From Allochromatium warmingii (GTDB lineage: Bacteria; Pseudomonadota; Gammaproteobacteria; Chromatiales; Chromatiaceae), in the NCBI RefSeq assembly GCF_900107145.1, contig NZ_FNOW01000003.1:1-64000 (forward strand): a stretch of 64,000 bases of DNA, given 5' to 3'. Every line of letters starts with the position of its first letter. The first letter of the stretch is position 1. The notes beneath the pieces are model-generated. The model saw only the letters and a program-made list of their open reading frames with translations. It searched no databases and was not told where the DNA came from. A program made the translations under genes and the position numbers. Below, in pieces: positions 40,775-48,296 of the stretch.

Positions 40775-41632
40775 CTACAACCGCGCCAACCAGTCCTTTT
40801 GCGCGGCCTGCTGCTGACTCGCTTCGAGTCGTTCACGGATATGCGAAGCGGCCTGTTCAAACGTCACAACCCGCGCCGGTTCAATGCGCTCGCACCAGAG
40901 CAGATGAAAACCAAGCTCCGATTCCAGCACGCCGCTGATCGCGCCGGCTGGCAACGCAAACAGCGCCGCATCGAGTTCAGGATACAACCGCCCTCGCGGC
41001 AGCGTGCCGAGTTGCCCAGCTTCGAGCGCCGTCGGGCATTCCGAATGCCGCTGCGCCAGCGTACCAAAGCTATCAGGTTGTGCCTGTAGTTCGGCGGCAA
41101 GCTGTTCAATCCGCGCCCGCGCTGCCTCACGGCTGTTCTCGGGATAATCGGCGTTAATCGTAATCAAAATGTGCCGCACGGTGCGCCGCTCCGGAGTAGT
41201 GAACTGCGCCGGATGTGCATCATAAAATGCCCGCACCGCCTCAGCCGTGACCGGCGCGGCCCGCGCTCCAACACGCATCATCACCGCATCAAAGATCAAC
41301 TCACGCTGCAACGCCAAACGCAGTGTTGCGACATCCAGCCCATTGCGGGCGAGATCGGCGACAAACTCGGCTTCATCGGCATAGCGCCGCCGCACCTCAG
41401 TGCAGGCTTCAGTTAAGCGCCGTTCAGAAATCACCGTATCGCGGGCTTCAGGGGTACGCAACACCCGCGATTCGAGCGCCCACGTCCGCTCGGCGAGCCG
41501 CTCGACTTCGCGCTGTTGCGCCGTTTCCAACGCCTCAAACTGACACTGAAATCGCTGACTCGCCGCCCGCAGGCGGTGATAGCGATATGCAGCGGGCGGA
41601 GTGGAATCCTGTGGTTGCGTGGACATCGGCAT
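40775..41632 (-). CDS. nifM: Nitrogenase Fe-protein maturation isomerase NifM
   Basis: A 285-residue parvulin-type peptidyl-prolyl isomerase required for mature, active NifH. The N-terminal half is helical (residues 1-125), as in NifM, and the PpiC domain lies at about 135-260 with RRTVRHILITIN, FGTLAQRHSECPTALEAGQLG and ISGVLESELGFHLL. A generic SurA/PpiC role is unlikely, because there is no signal peptide and it is the last gene of a nif operon. Confidence 0.9.
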   Translation of the reverse strand: MPMSTQPQDSTPPAAYRYHRLRAASQRFQCQFEALETAQQREVERLAERTWALESRVLRTPEARDTVISERRLTEACTEVRRRYADEAEFVADLARNGLDVATLRLALQRELIFDAVMMRVGARAAPVTAEAVRAFYDAHPAQFTTPERRTVRHILITINADYPENSREAARARIEQLAAELQAQPDSFGTLAQRHSECPTALEAGQLGTLPRGRLYPELDAALFALPAGAISGVLESELGFHLLWCERIEPARVVTFEQAASHIRERLEASQQQAAQKDWLARL

Positions 41633-41652
41633 CGACTCTCGTTCGGTCTTAA

Positions 41653-41690
41653 GCTGGTCGCTGAATGCTGGCGGCTGAACGCTGAAAGCT
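41653..41690 (-). repeat. TTCAGC-type repeat in the nifZ-nifM spacer
   Basis: Directly after the nifZ stop (TAG) the minus strand reads CTTTCAGCGTTCAGCCGCC and continues with CAGCATTCAGC. The spacer between nifZ and nifM is filled mostly by this repeat. Confidence 0.6.
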
Positions 41691-42141
41691 ATTCCGCCGC
41701 TGCCTCGACTTCGCTCAACGCATTCTCTGGCACAATCAGCGTATTGCGGTCAGGAAAATGCACATGATAGGCCACCCCGCCCGGCGCATCTCGTAGCACG
41801 CGAATCACCTCGCCGACCTCACCCGGCTGCACCAAAACGCGCCCCTGAATGCCCAGCGGTAGCCGAGCGGCGACCTGATCGCGGAACTCAAAGCGACTCG
41901 GAACCCAGGGTTCATCGGCGCGTTGCAGTTCCTCAGCGCGACAGCCGACAATGCGGTCGCTATCGAGAAAATGCACCGAATAAATGATCTGATCTTGCAA
42001 AAACGTGCCGACATCGCGCACGAATCCGGTACTACCGCGCCGAATCAGCAACGCGCCGGTTGGTTCGCCCGGGTAGGTGCCATCATTGCGCACATTACGC
42101 AACACCCGCACCGCATCGCCGTAGTCATACTCGGGTCGCAT
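41689..42141 (-). CDS. nifZ: Nitrogenase P-cluster maturation protein NifZ
   Basis: A 150-residue protein involved in forming the second P-cluster of the MoFe protein. Two NifZ-type SH3-like modules are visible: residues 1-70 (YDYGDAVRVLRNVRNDGTYPG, GSTGFVRDVG) and 75-140 (FEFRDQVAARL, PGEVGEVIRVLRDAPGGVAYHVHF). The ATG at 42141 overlaps the nifW end by 17 bases. The stop codon is TAG inside a repeat. Confidence 0.9.
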   Translation of the reverse strand: MRPEYDYGDAVRVLRNVRNDGTYPGEPTGALLIRRGSTGFVRDVGTFLQDQIIYSVHFLDSDRIVGCRAEELQRADEPWVPSRFEFRDQVAARLPLGIQGRVLVQPGEVGEVIRVLRDAPGGVAYHVHFPDRNTLIVPENALSEVEAAAE

Positions 42142-42481
42142 GGGCATGACCCTCCAGCAACTCAGCAAGCGGCACCGCGACGCGCCGAGGTTCAGTCATC
42201 CGAAATACACGAAAGACTTTCTCAGTACGCGCATCGGAGGTGAGGAAATCGTGATAAGCCATGCGCAGGCGGTCGGTATACAGCGCCCGTTTTGCCGCCA
42301 CCGAATCGGGCAATTCATCAAGCTGCCCGAGATAATCATGGAAGCGTTGCAAAATATGCAGCCGATTGACCTGCACCACAGCGGGCTGATAATCAATGCC
42401 GAAGTAATCTAAAAAATCTTCGGCGCTCACTAATTCACTCAGCTCTAGCTCAAATTCCAAATCATCATCAGTCATCGTCAT
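42125..42481 (-). CDS. nifW: Nitrogenase-stabilising protein NifW
   Basis: A 118-residue protein that binds and protects the MoFe protein, probably against oxygen. The family pattern is clear: LVSAEDFLDYFGIDYQPAVVQVNRLHILQRFHDYL at about 16-50 and RMAYHDFLTSDARTEKVFRVF at 73-93. It overlaps the genes on both sides, so the operon is tightly coupled. Confidence 0.9.
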   Translation of the reverse strand: MTMTDDDLEFELELSELVSAEDFLDYFGIDYQPAVVQVNRLHILQRFHDYLGQLDELPDSVAAKRALYTDRLRMAYHDFLTSDARTEKVFRVFRMTEPRRVAVPLAELLEGHAHATRV

Positions 42482-42995
42482 GGGGGTCGTCTCCAGTGGA
42501 GTGAGCCGTGGCCGCGTGCGCCACCTGTTGCAGTTCTAGCACGCCGAGTCGGTCATGCGTATCGAGGGCAACCAGCCGGTCGAGTCGCTCCAGCGCGGCG
42601 GGCGCATCACCGAGCCGAAGCAGCAGATAACTCGCGCCCTTGAGCGCAAACAGCACAAAGCGCGTCAACGGCATCGACACCTGTGCGGCGGCGTTCAGAT
42701 CGGCTTCGGTGAGCGTGCGCCAATCGAGCGGCAGCTTCAGCCGTTGCGCGGCGACTGTGATTGCCCGTTCCGCTGTCAGCAGCGCATCGGCATAGCGATG
42801 TTGGTAATAAAAATAGCGATAGAGCGCAACTAACACGGTTAGATGCTGTGGCTCCAAAAAATAAGCGCGGAGCAATGCGCATTCGGCGTCCGGCTCGCCG
42901 TAATCGTGCGCAGCTTCAGCCAATAATTGTTCGACTTGCGGGCTAACTGGCTCGTCGAAGTACATCGGCTCGCCGCTGAAATCGAGTAGATCCAT
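42468..42995 (-). CDS. Helical TPR-like protein of the nif operon
   Basis: A 175-residue acidic, helix-rich protein. Helical pairs at about 35-80 (ALLRAYFLEPQHLTVLVALYRYFYYQHRYADALLTAERAI) and 105-150 (FVLFALKGASYLLLRLGDAPAALERLDRL) have tetratricopeptide spacing. The tail is His- and Asp-rich (STGDDPHDDD). It is 11 bases behind nifV and overlaps nifW by 14, so it belongs to the nif regulon. It carries no catalytic motif, so a scaffold or chaperone for nitrogenase maturation is an inference from context only. Confidence 0.75.
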   Translation of the reverse strand: MDLLDFSGEPMYFDEPVSPQVEQLLAEAAHDYGEPDAECALLRAYFLEPQHLTVLVALYRYFYYQHRYADALLTAERAITVAAQRLKLPLDWRTLTEADLNAAAQVSMPLTRFVLFALKGASYLLLRLGDAPAALERLDRLVALDTHDRLGVLELQQVAHAATAHSTGDDPHDDD

Positions 42996-43006
42996 CGTGT
43001 CTGACC

Positions 43007-44161
43007 CTATTGCAAGCGGGCGCGATGCGGTGCGCCGATTTCAGTCAAAAAGCGCCGCAGATCGCCGCTATCAGGACTACGCTTGGTCTCGGTGACAAAG
43101 CGGCGCACCAGCGGCAATACGCGCTCGGCTTGCTCGGTGTTAAGTTCACAGCGCAGTGTTTCCGCATAAACACATTGCACGGCATGGCGTCCCGAATGCT
43201 TGCCGAGCACGAGCCGATGATGCCGCCCGATCTCGGCGGGATCGACGCCTTGATAATTCAGCGGATCTTTCAGCAAACCATCAACATGAATCCCCGCCTC
43301 ATGCGTGAACGCACCGGCCCCGACCAAGCTTTTATGCCAGGCGACTGGCTTGCCCGATGCCTGCACTACCAGCGCCGAGAGCGCGGCAAAGTCTTTCAGA
43401 TCCACGCCACAGTCCAGCCCATGCACATGCTTGAGGCCCATGACCACTTCTTCAAGCGCAGCATTGCCCGCCCGCTCACCGAGACCATGCACCGTTGTGT
43501 TGACATGCGTTGCCCCAGCGCGGACGGCGGCCAGCGTGTTCGCGGTCGCCAGTCCGAGATCATCATGCGCGTGCATTTCAAGATCGAGATCAACCCGCGC
43601 CCGCAGATCGCGCAGCCGTTCGTACAAGCCAAAGGGATCGAGCAGACCGACGGTATCGGCGAAGCGAAAGCGCGTCGCACCGGCGGCCTGCGCCGTCTCA
43701 GCAGCTTGCCAGAGAAACTCGGGATCGGCCCGCGAAGCATCCTCACCGCCGACGCAGACTTCGAGTCCAAAATCCTGCGCGAGCCGCACTTTGCGGGTAA
43801 TTTGCGCCAGCACCCAAGCACGGTTGCGCCCGAGCTTGCGGGTAATTTGTTGATCGGATAAGGGAATTGAGAGATCGACTCGCTGTACGCCCAGATCGCG
43901 GCATTGCGCGATGTCGTCGGCGAGCATCCGCGTCCACACCATCAACTGCGCTGAGAGTCCCAATGCCGCGACAGCGCGGATCGACTCGCGTTCTTCCACG
44001 CCCATCGCCGGAATGCCGATTTCCAGCTCAGGCACGCCGAGCGCATCGAGACCGCGTGCAATGGCGAGCTTTTCGTCGAGCGAAAACGCCACCCCGGCTG
44101 ACTGTTCGCCATCGCGCAGGGTGGTGTCGTTGATGATGACCGGATGATCGAGCGGGAACAT
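43007..44161 (-). CDS. nifV: Homocitrate synthase
   Basis: A 384-residue DRE-TIM metallolyase that condenses acetyl-CoA and 2-oxoglutarate into homocitrate, the organic ligand of FeMo-cofactor. It has the metal/base motif [16 protein letters not shown] near the start, [16 protein letters not shown], and [17 protein letters not shown]. The length fits NifV rather than 2-isopropylmalate synthase (about 520 residues). The ATG at 44161 is preferred: GGAG is six bases upstream and the frame extends only to a GTG 12 bases earlier. A sigma-54 promoter and NifA site lie upstream. Confidence 0.95.
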   Translation of the reverse strand: MFPLDHPVIINDTTLRDGEQSAGVAFSLDEKLAIARGLDALGVPELEIGIPAMGVEERESIRAVAALGLSAQLMVWTRMLADDIAQCRDLGVQRVDLSIPLSDQQITRKLGRNRAWVLAQITRKVRLAQDFGLEVCVGGEDASRADPEFLWQAAETAQAAGATRFRFADTVGLLDPFGLYERLRDLRARVDLDLEMHAHDDLGLATANTLAAVRAGATHVNTTVHGLGERAGNAALEEVVMGLKHVHGLDCGVDLKDFAALSALVVQASGKPVAWHKSLVGAGAFTHEAGIHVDGLLKDPLNYQGVDPAEIGRHHRLVLGKHSGRHAVQCVYAETLRCELNTEQAERVLPLVRRFVTETKRSPDSGDLRRFLTEIGAPHRARLQ

Positions 44162-44194
44162 GGCGCACTCCACAGACAGATTACTGTCGTGTTA

Positions 44195-44210
44195 AGCATA
44201 GAGTGGGCCA
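44195..44210 (-). promoter_or_regulatory. Sigma-54 promoter of nifV
   Basis: On the minus strand, TGGCCC-N5-ATGCT matches the -24/-12 consensus (TGGCAC-N5-TTGCA) with invariant GG and GC at the correct spacing. It is 33 bases ahead of the nifV start, and a NifA-type site follows upstream. Confidence 0.75.
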
Positions 44211-44265
44211 TGTTTTTTAATGCAGTTAAATCAATCTGTTACGCATTGAGTCGGGCAGATTGGGC

Positions 44266-44281
44266 TGTGCGGTTTCGGACA
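44266..44281 (-). promoter_or_regulatory. NifA upstream activator site of nifV
   Basis: TGT-N10-ACA (TGT at 44266-44268, ACA at 44279-44281), palindromic in its ends, lies 55 bases upstream of the -24 element. It overlaps the end region just outside the uppP stop codon at 44292. Confidence 0.7.
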
Positions 44282-44291
44282 ATTCGGGCGT

Positions 44292-45107
44292 TCACCAAGC
44301 GACCCAGCCCATATAAGCTGTCAGCAGCACCAGCCCGCCAAAGGCGATGCGATACCAAGCAAACACCTCAAAACTGTGACGTGAGACATAGTGCAGCAGC
44401 GCCTTGACCGTCAGCAGCGCGGCGACGAAGGCGGCTAAAAAACCGACCGCAAATACCGGCAGAGCGTCGAACACCAGCAAATCCCGCGCCTTGTAAACAT
44501 CGTATACGGTCGCGGCAAGCATGGTCGGAATGGCGAGAAAAAACGACAGCTCAGTGGCCGCCTGCCGCGATAGCCCGAAAATCAGGCCGCCCATGATGGT
44601 CGCGCCCGAACGCGAGACGCCGGGGAACATGGCCAGCGTTTGCGCAAAACCGACCTTGAGCGCCTCGCGCCAGGTGATCGACTCAACTTCGGTGAAGCGC
44701 ACCCGAGGCGGACGGCGTTCCAGATAGAGAATCAGCACCCCGCCGGCAATTAACGCAGCGGCGACGGTGAGCGGATTAAACAGATAGGTTTTAATCAGCG
44801 AATGCAGGAACACGCCGAGTACAAGCGCCGGCAGAAAGGCAATCAGAATATGCAGCGCGAAGCGTTGTTCCGGCGAGCGCGTCCACAGGCGCATCACCAT
44901 CTGTGTCAGCCGTTGGCGATAAAACCAGCACACAGCCAGAATCGCGGCAAGCTGAATGACGATCTTAAACACCTTGCTTTGCTCATCGGTATAGTCGAGT
45001 AGACTGCCGACGATGATCAGATGTCCGGTCGAAGAAATCGGCAGAAACTCGGTCAGCCCTTCGACGAGACCGAGAAGCAACGCCTTAAATAATAGCCAGC
45101 TATCCAC
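44292..45107 (-). CDS. uppP: Undecaprenyl-diphosphatase UppP/BacA
   Basis: A 271-residue membrane phosphatase that recycles undecaprenyl pyrophosphate for cell-wall synthesis. The family motifs are present: [18 protein letters not shown] near residue 15-32 and [34 protein letters not shown] in the middle. It has about eight hydrophobic spans. The start is GTG with AAAGG upstream, inside a 12-base spacer after usp. Transcription runs toward the nifV promoter. Confidence 0.95.
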   Translation of the reverse strand: MDSWLLFKALLLGLVEGLTEFLPISSTGHLIIVGSLLDYTDEQSKVFKIVIQLAAILAVCWFYRQRLTQMVMRLWTRSPEQRFALHILIAFLPALVLGVFLHSLIKTYLFNPLTVAAALIAGGVLILYLERRPPRVRFTEVESITWREALKVGFAQTLAMFPGVSRSGATIMGGLIFGLSRQAATELSFFLAIPTMLAATVYDVYKARDLLVFDALPVFAVGFLAAFVAALLTVKALLHYVSRHSFEVFAWYRIAFGGLVLLTAYMGWVAW

Positions 45108-45119
45108 GTTGCGCGACCT

Positions 45120-45557
45120 TTAGCGAACCAGCGTTACGGGCAGATGCGTCAGATGGAGGACTTTGGTCGCCACCGATCCCATTAGCATCTTTGCCAGCCC
45201 ACCGCGACCATGACTGCCCATCACAATCACCTCGCAGCCCTGTTCGACGGCATAGTCGGCGATGGTCTGGGCGACCGCGCCAAAACGCACTTCAGCCGTG
45301 TAAGGCAAACCGGCGGCCTCTAATAACGCGCACGCTGAGCGCAATTCGGCCTCACCTTCGGCGCGTTGAATGGCGGTGATTTCTTCAGCGGTGAGAAAGC
45401 GCCGCACTTCCCAGACGGCGACCGGATCGCGGACAGTGAGCAGATGGATGGTGACGGCATCAAACGCCTTGACCAAGCGGATCAAGTAACTGACGGCATG
45501 ATCTGCCGATTCGGAGCCATCAACGGGCAGTAAAAAAGTCATGTGATTGTCCATAGC
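45120..45557 (-). CDS. Universal stress protein UspA family
   Basis: A 145-residue single-domain Usp with the nucleotide-binding pattern VDGSE near residue 11 and the C-terminal GSHGRGGLAKMLMGSVATKVLH (G-2x-G-9x-G-S type), so it probably binds ATP. The ATG at 45557 is taken. It sits 12 bases upstream of uppP on the same strand. Its specific stress role is not evident. Confidence 0.9.
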   Translation of the reverse strand, partial: AMDNHMTFLLPVDGSESADHAVSYLIRLVKAFDAVTIHLLTVRDPVAVWEVRRFLTAEEITAIQRAEGEAELRSACALLEAAGLPYTAEVRFGAVAQTIADYAVEQGCEVIVMGSHGRGGLAKMLMGSVATKVLHLTHLPVTLVR

Positions 45558-45622
45558 CGTGTTTTTCAAACCTGTTTTTTGGATGGAGTATCGAGGATGC
45601 GTGCCTGTTCGTGTTCAAGCAG

Positions 45623-46618
45623 TTAGCGGCGATGCGTGCTGGATTCGCCGGTCACTGCCGCCTGAAAGCCCTGCCGCATTGTCGGTATCGTCGCATCGGC
45701 GCACAGCAGACTGGCGGTGCGGCGATTTTTGCACTGAATATCGAGATAAATCTGCACCGGCTGATCGGCGGCTTTTTGCGCCCAAGCGACAGTAAAGGTA
45801 CGGGTTTCGCGCTCATCATCCTGAAACGCAATCAGCAAGCCGGTTCCCAAGACCTCAAATTCCCGATCTGAATGGGTGCGGACATATTCAACAGCGCGAT
45901 CCCAATACGCATGACACTGCGCTTGATCGCGACAATTGACCAGCGGCACGGTATCAACATCGGCTTGCGATCCGCTACTCGGCTCGGGCGGCGCAGCGGG
46001 CAGACGGCGGAGCACCCGAAACCGCGCCAGCGTCTCGGCAAATTCCGCTTGAATCACCTGTTTTTGCTGTTCATTGGTGATGATGTCGCTGTAGCCGTCG
46101 CGGATGGTAGTCATGGCCGTGTCGATCTTGCTCATCAAGTCGATGGGAACCGGTTTGTCGGCCTGTTGCAGGCTCCGCATATCTTGATAGAGCGCAATCA
46201 GCGTGCGCGTCTGGTCGCGCATCTGACTGCGTTTGGCTTGAATCCGCGCTTCCGCACCGGCGATCTGGCCAGCTCGCGCTAACTCCATATCCTCAATCGT
46301 GCGATACCGCCGCAAAAGCTGTTGATCGGCAGCCTGCTGGCGTTGCGCTGCGCGGGCCTGTTCCAGTTCGGCAGCAGATAGCTTCCCCGGCACGCGCTCG
46401 ACAACCATCCCCTGCTCGGATAGCCGTGACCGTGCTTTATCGGCCTGATTGGGTGGCACCTTGTCGGTATAGTGTACGGTGCCTTGGTCATCGACCCAGC
46501 GATAGAGCATCTGCGCCAACGCTGTGGTCGAGGCCAATCCCAGCGCCATCAGCAGCCAGAGTGCCGCGTGCGGGCGTTGCTGGGCACGCGCTTGGCTGGA
46601 ATGCGCCCGGGATGACAT
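45623..46618 (-). CDS. DUF4124-domain secreted protein
   Basis: A 331-residue exported protein. A signal sequence (about 15-36) leads into the DUF4124 domain (MLYRWVDDQGTVHYTDKVPP), then a helical coiled-coil region (residues 60-195, rich in Gln, Ala and Arg). The C-terminal part has two cysteine pairs (LVNCRDQAQC, IQCKNRRTASLLC). Such proteins are periplasmic and of unknown function in gammaproteobacteria. It is three bases downstream of pyrE and probably cotranscribed with it. Confidence 0.8.
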   Translation of the reverse strand: MSSRAHSSQARAQQRPHAALWLLMALGLASTTALAQMLYRWVDDQGTVHYTDKVPPNQADKARSRLSEQGMVVERVPGKLSAAELEQARAAQRQQAADQQLLRRYRTIEDMELARAGQIAGAEARIQAKRSQMRDQTRTLIALYQDMRSLQQADKPVPIDLMSKIDTAMTTIRDGYSDIITNEQQKQVIQAEFAETLARFRVLRRLPAAPPEPSSGSQADVDTVPLVNCRDQAQCHAYWDRAVEYVRTHSDREFEVLGTGLLIAFQDDERETRTFTVAWAQKAADQPVQIYLDIQCKNRRTASLLCADATIPTMRQGFQAAVTGESSTHRR

Positions 46619-46621
46619 GGC

Positions 46622-47263
46622 TTAAATTCCGTAGGTGGTTCGATAGGTGCGCATCGCATCCAGCAGGCCGGAATCCATCTGGGTTTCTTCAAGATAGGCA
46701 ATCAGATCGGCCATCGTCAGCAAGCTGATAACGGGCAAGCCGAATTGCGCTTCGACATCTTGTACAGCGGACTGTGTGCTCTGGCCGCGCTCTTGACGGT
46801 CGAGGGCGATGACCACGCCGACTGGAATCGCACCGGCAGCGCGAATGATGTCAACCGATTCACGCACCGAGGTGCCAGCGGTGATGACATCATCAATGAT
46901 GAGCACGCGCCCAGCGAGCGGCGTGCCGACGATTAAACCGCCCTCGCCGTGATCTTTGGTTTCTTTGCGATTGAAGGCATAGGGCGTATCACGTCCGTGT
47001 TCAGTCGCTAAGAGCACGGCGGTTGCGGCGGCGAGCGGAATGCCTTTATACGCCGGGCCATAGAGCACATCGAAGTCGATGCCAGCGGCTTGAATGCCGT
47101 GCGCATAGGCCTGCGCGAGACGGGCGAGACGCTGACCGCTGGCGAACTGACCGGCGTTGAAAAAATACGGGCTGTGGCGGCCCGATTTGAGGGTAAACGC
47201 ACCAAAACGCAGGGCGCCGATCTCGGTGGCAAACTGGAGTAGATCACGTTGGTAGTCGTGCAT
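46622..47263 (-). CDS. pyrE: Orotate phosphoribosyltransferase
   Basis: A 213-residue enzyme making orotidine 5'-phosphate from orotate and PRPP for pyrimidine synthesis. It has [16 protein letters not shown] near residue 21-36, [11 protein letters not shown], and the PRPP motif [16 protein letters not shown]. The ATG at 47263 is chosen by homology (E. coli PyrE is 213 residues). It follows the SIS-domain gene by about 80 bases. Confidence 0.95.
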   Translation of the reverse strand: MHDYQRDLLQFATEIGALRFGAFTLKSGRHSPYFFNAGQFASGQRLARLAQAYAHGIQAAGIDFDVLYGPAYKGIPLAAATAVLLATEHGRDTPYAFNRKETKDHGEGGLIVGTPLAGRVLIIDDVITAGTSVRESVDIIRAAGAIPVGVVIALDRQERGQSTQSAVQDVEAQFGLPVISLLTMADLIAYLEETQMDSGLLDAMRTYRTTYGI

Positions 47264-47342
47264 CGCGGAAATCCTGTCGGCTAAAGCAGTGGCCGGATAA
47301 GTACAGTGTAGCGGTTGCAAGTGTCTTGAGCGATTGCGCCAG

Positions 47343-47954
47343 TTAGCGATTTAAGGCTTCGACCGCTTCGCACAAAAAGTGCCCGAGCACCAGATGCAGT
47401 TCTTGAATGCGCGGCGTTTCACGCGATGGGACAGCAAGCACCAGATCGGTCTGTGCGGGTAGTTCAGCATGAGGTGCGCCGGTCAACAGCACACTGAATA
47501 CCGAGCGGCTCGCGGCGGTTTCGATCACGCGGCGAATATTGGGCGAACGCCCGCTAGTTGAGAGCGCCCAGAGCACATCACCGGGACGCGCCAGCGCCGC
47601 AAGTTGGCGGGCAAAGACTTCATCAAAGCTGAAATCATTGGCGACGGCTGAGGTGGCGCTGGTGTCGAAGCCGAGCGCAATCGCGGGCAATGGGCGGCGC
47701 TGTTTATCGAGAAAGGGGCCGATGAGTTCGCCGCTCAAATGGGTTGCTTCGCCGGCGCTGCCGCCGTTGCCGCAGATAAAGAGCGTACCGCCACGTTGAA
47801 TGGCTTCAGCGGTGCGGGTGGCAGCGGTGAGGGTCGCGGTCAAGAGTTCCGTGTCAGCGCCCACCCGGTCGAGCAGCTCGCGGGTGGCGGCGAGACGGTC
47901 GCGCAACACGTTGAGCAATGGCGATGCGGTCTCAGGTGCGGGAGGTGCGGTCAC
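47343..47954 (-). CDS. gmhA: SIS-domain phosphoheptose isomerase (GmhA/DiaA family)
   Basis: A 203-residue sugar isomerase-fold protein. It contains [23 protein letters not shown] (substrate loop with catalytic Glu in HLSGEL), [18 protein letters not shown] and [16 protein letters not shown] (catalytic His region). This is close to GmhA, which turns sedoheptulose-7-phosphate into heptose phosphate for LPS core; DiaA, a DnaA-binding relative, is an alternative. The start is uncertain: GTG at 47954 has a weak GGA, and a TTG at 47972 would extend it by six residues. Confidence 0.85.
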   Translation of the reverse strand: MTAPPAPETASPLLNVLRDRLAATRELLDRVGADTELLTATLTAATRTAEAIQRGGTLFICGNGGSAGEATHLSGELIGPFLDKQRRPLPAIALGFDTSATSAVANDFSFDEVFARQLAALARPGDVLWALSTSGRSPNIRRVIETAASRSVFSVLLTGAPHAELPAQTDLVLAVPSRETPRIQELHLVLGHFLCEAVEALNR

Positions 47955-48040
47955 AGTAGTTATCCGGTGCAATTTGATAAGAATGAAGCAAGCGGGCGCG
48001 TATTCTACAGTCCAGCGCGTTCGCGCCGCAGGTGAACGAT

Positions 48041-48150
48041 TGAGACAGGATTAACAGGATGTTTCAGAATTGACAGGATTTCTTTAAATACTGGTTTTTT
48101 AACTATTTTTAATTCTGTTCATCCTGAAGCATCCTGTTAATCCTGTCTCA
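48041..48150. repeat. GACAGGATTAACAGGAT inverted repeat, copy C
   Basis: About 110 bp with ends TGAGACAGGATTAACAGGAT and the exact inverse at 48131-48150; additional AGGAT units lie inside each arm and the centre is AT-rich. This is the most symmetrical copy. It lies between two divergent promoters and ends 17 bases from the NifA-type site. Confidence 0.9.
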
Positions 48151-48167
48151 TGCGCCCCGCTCCGTCC

Positions 48168-48183
48168 TGTCGCACTTCTCACA
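48168..48183 (+). promoter_or_regulatory. NifA upstream activator site of nifB
   Basis: TGT (48168-48170), ten bases, ACA (48181-48183), 61 bases upstream of the -24 element of nifB, within the range at which NifA acts through DNA looping. Confidence 0.75.
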
Positions 48184-48244
48184 AGCGCGGTAGTGCCTGT
48201 CAAAAAAAGCATTCCGAATCAATCGCTTAAAAAATAATTCAGAT

Positions 48245-48260
48245 TGGCGCATGATTTGCT
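48245..48260 (+). promoter_or_regulatory. Sigma-54 promoter of nifB
   Basis: TGGCGC-N5-TTGCT matches the sigma-54 consensus (TGGCAC-N5-TTGCW) at all but one defined position and lies 36 bases ahead of the nifB ATG, which itself has GGAGG. Confidence 0.88.
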
Positions 48261-48296
48261 TAACCGCCTCCAGACACCTGATTGACCGGAGGCCGC

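Larger units (their letters stand above)
47955..48296. other. Divergent spacer upstream of nifB
   Basis: The 342-bp spacer holds inverted repeat copy C (48041-48150), a NifA-type site (48168-48183) and the sigma-54 promoter of nifB (48245-48260). The leftward promoter of the gmhA unit must lie between 47955 and the repeat. Confidence 0.7.

Noticed and set aside
40775-41632. General periplasmic PpiC/SurA foldase
   Set aside because: There is no signal peptide, and the gene ends the nifV-W-Z operon, so NifM is the better call.
43010-43861. 283-codon rightward frame opposite nifV
   Set aside because: An antisense shadow of nifV; no ribosome site or domain.
43007-44161. 2-isopropylmalate synthase (leuA)
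   Set aside because: Length (384), absence of the LeuA regulatory domain and nif context with sigma-54 control favour nifV.
48041-48150. CRISPR-like reading of the GACAGGAT units
   Set aside because: Units are about 10 bp apart in inverted arms, without 30-bp spacers or cas genes.
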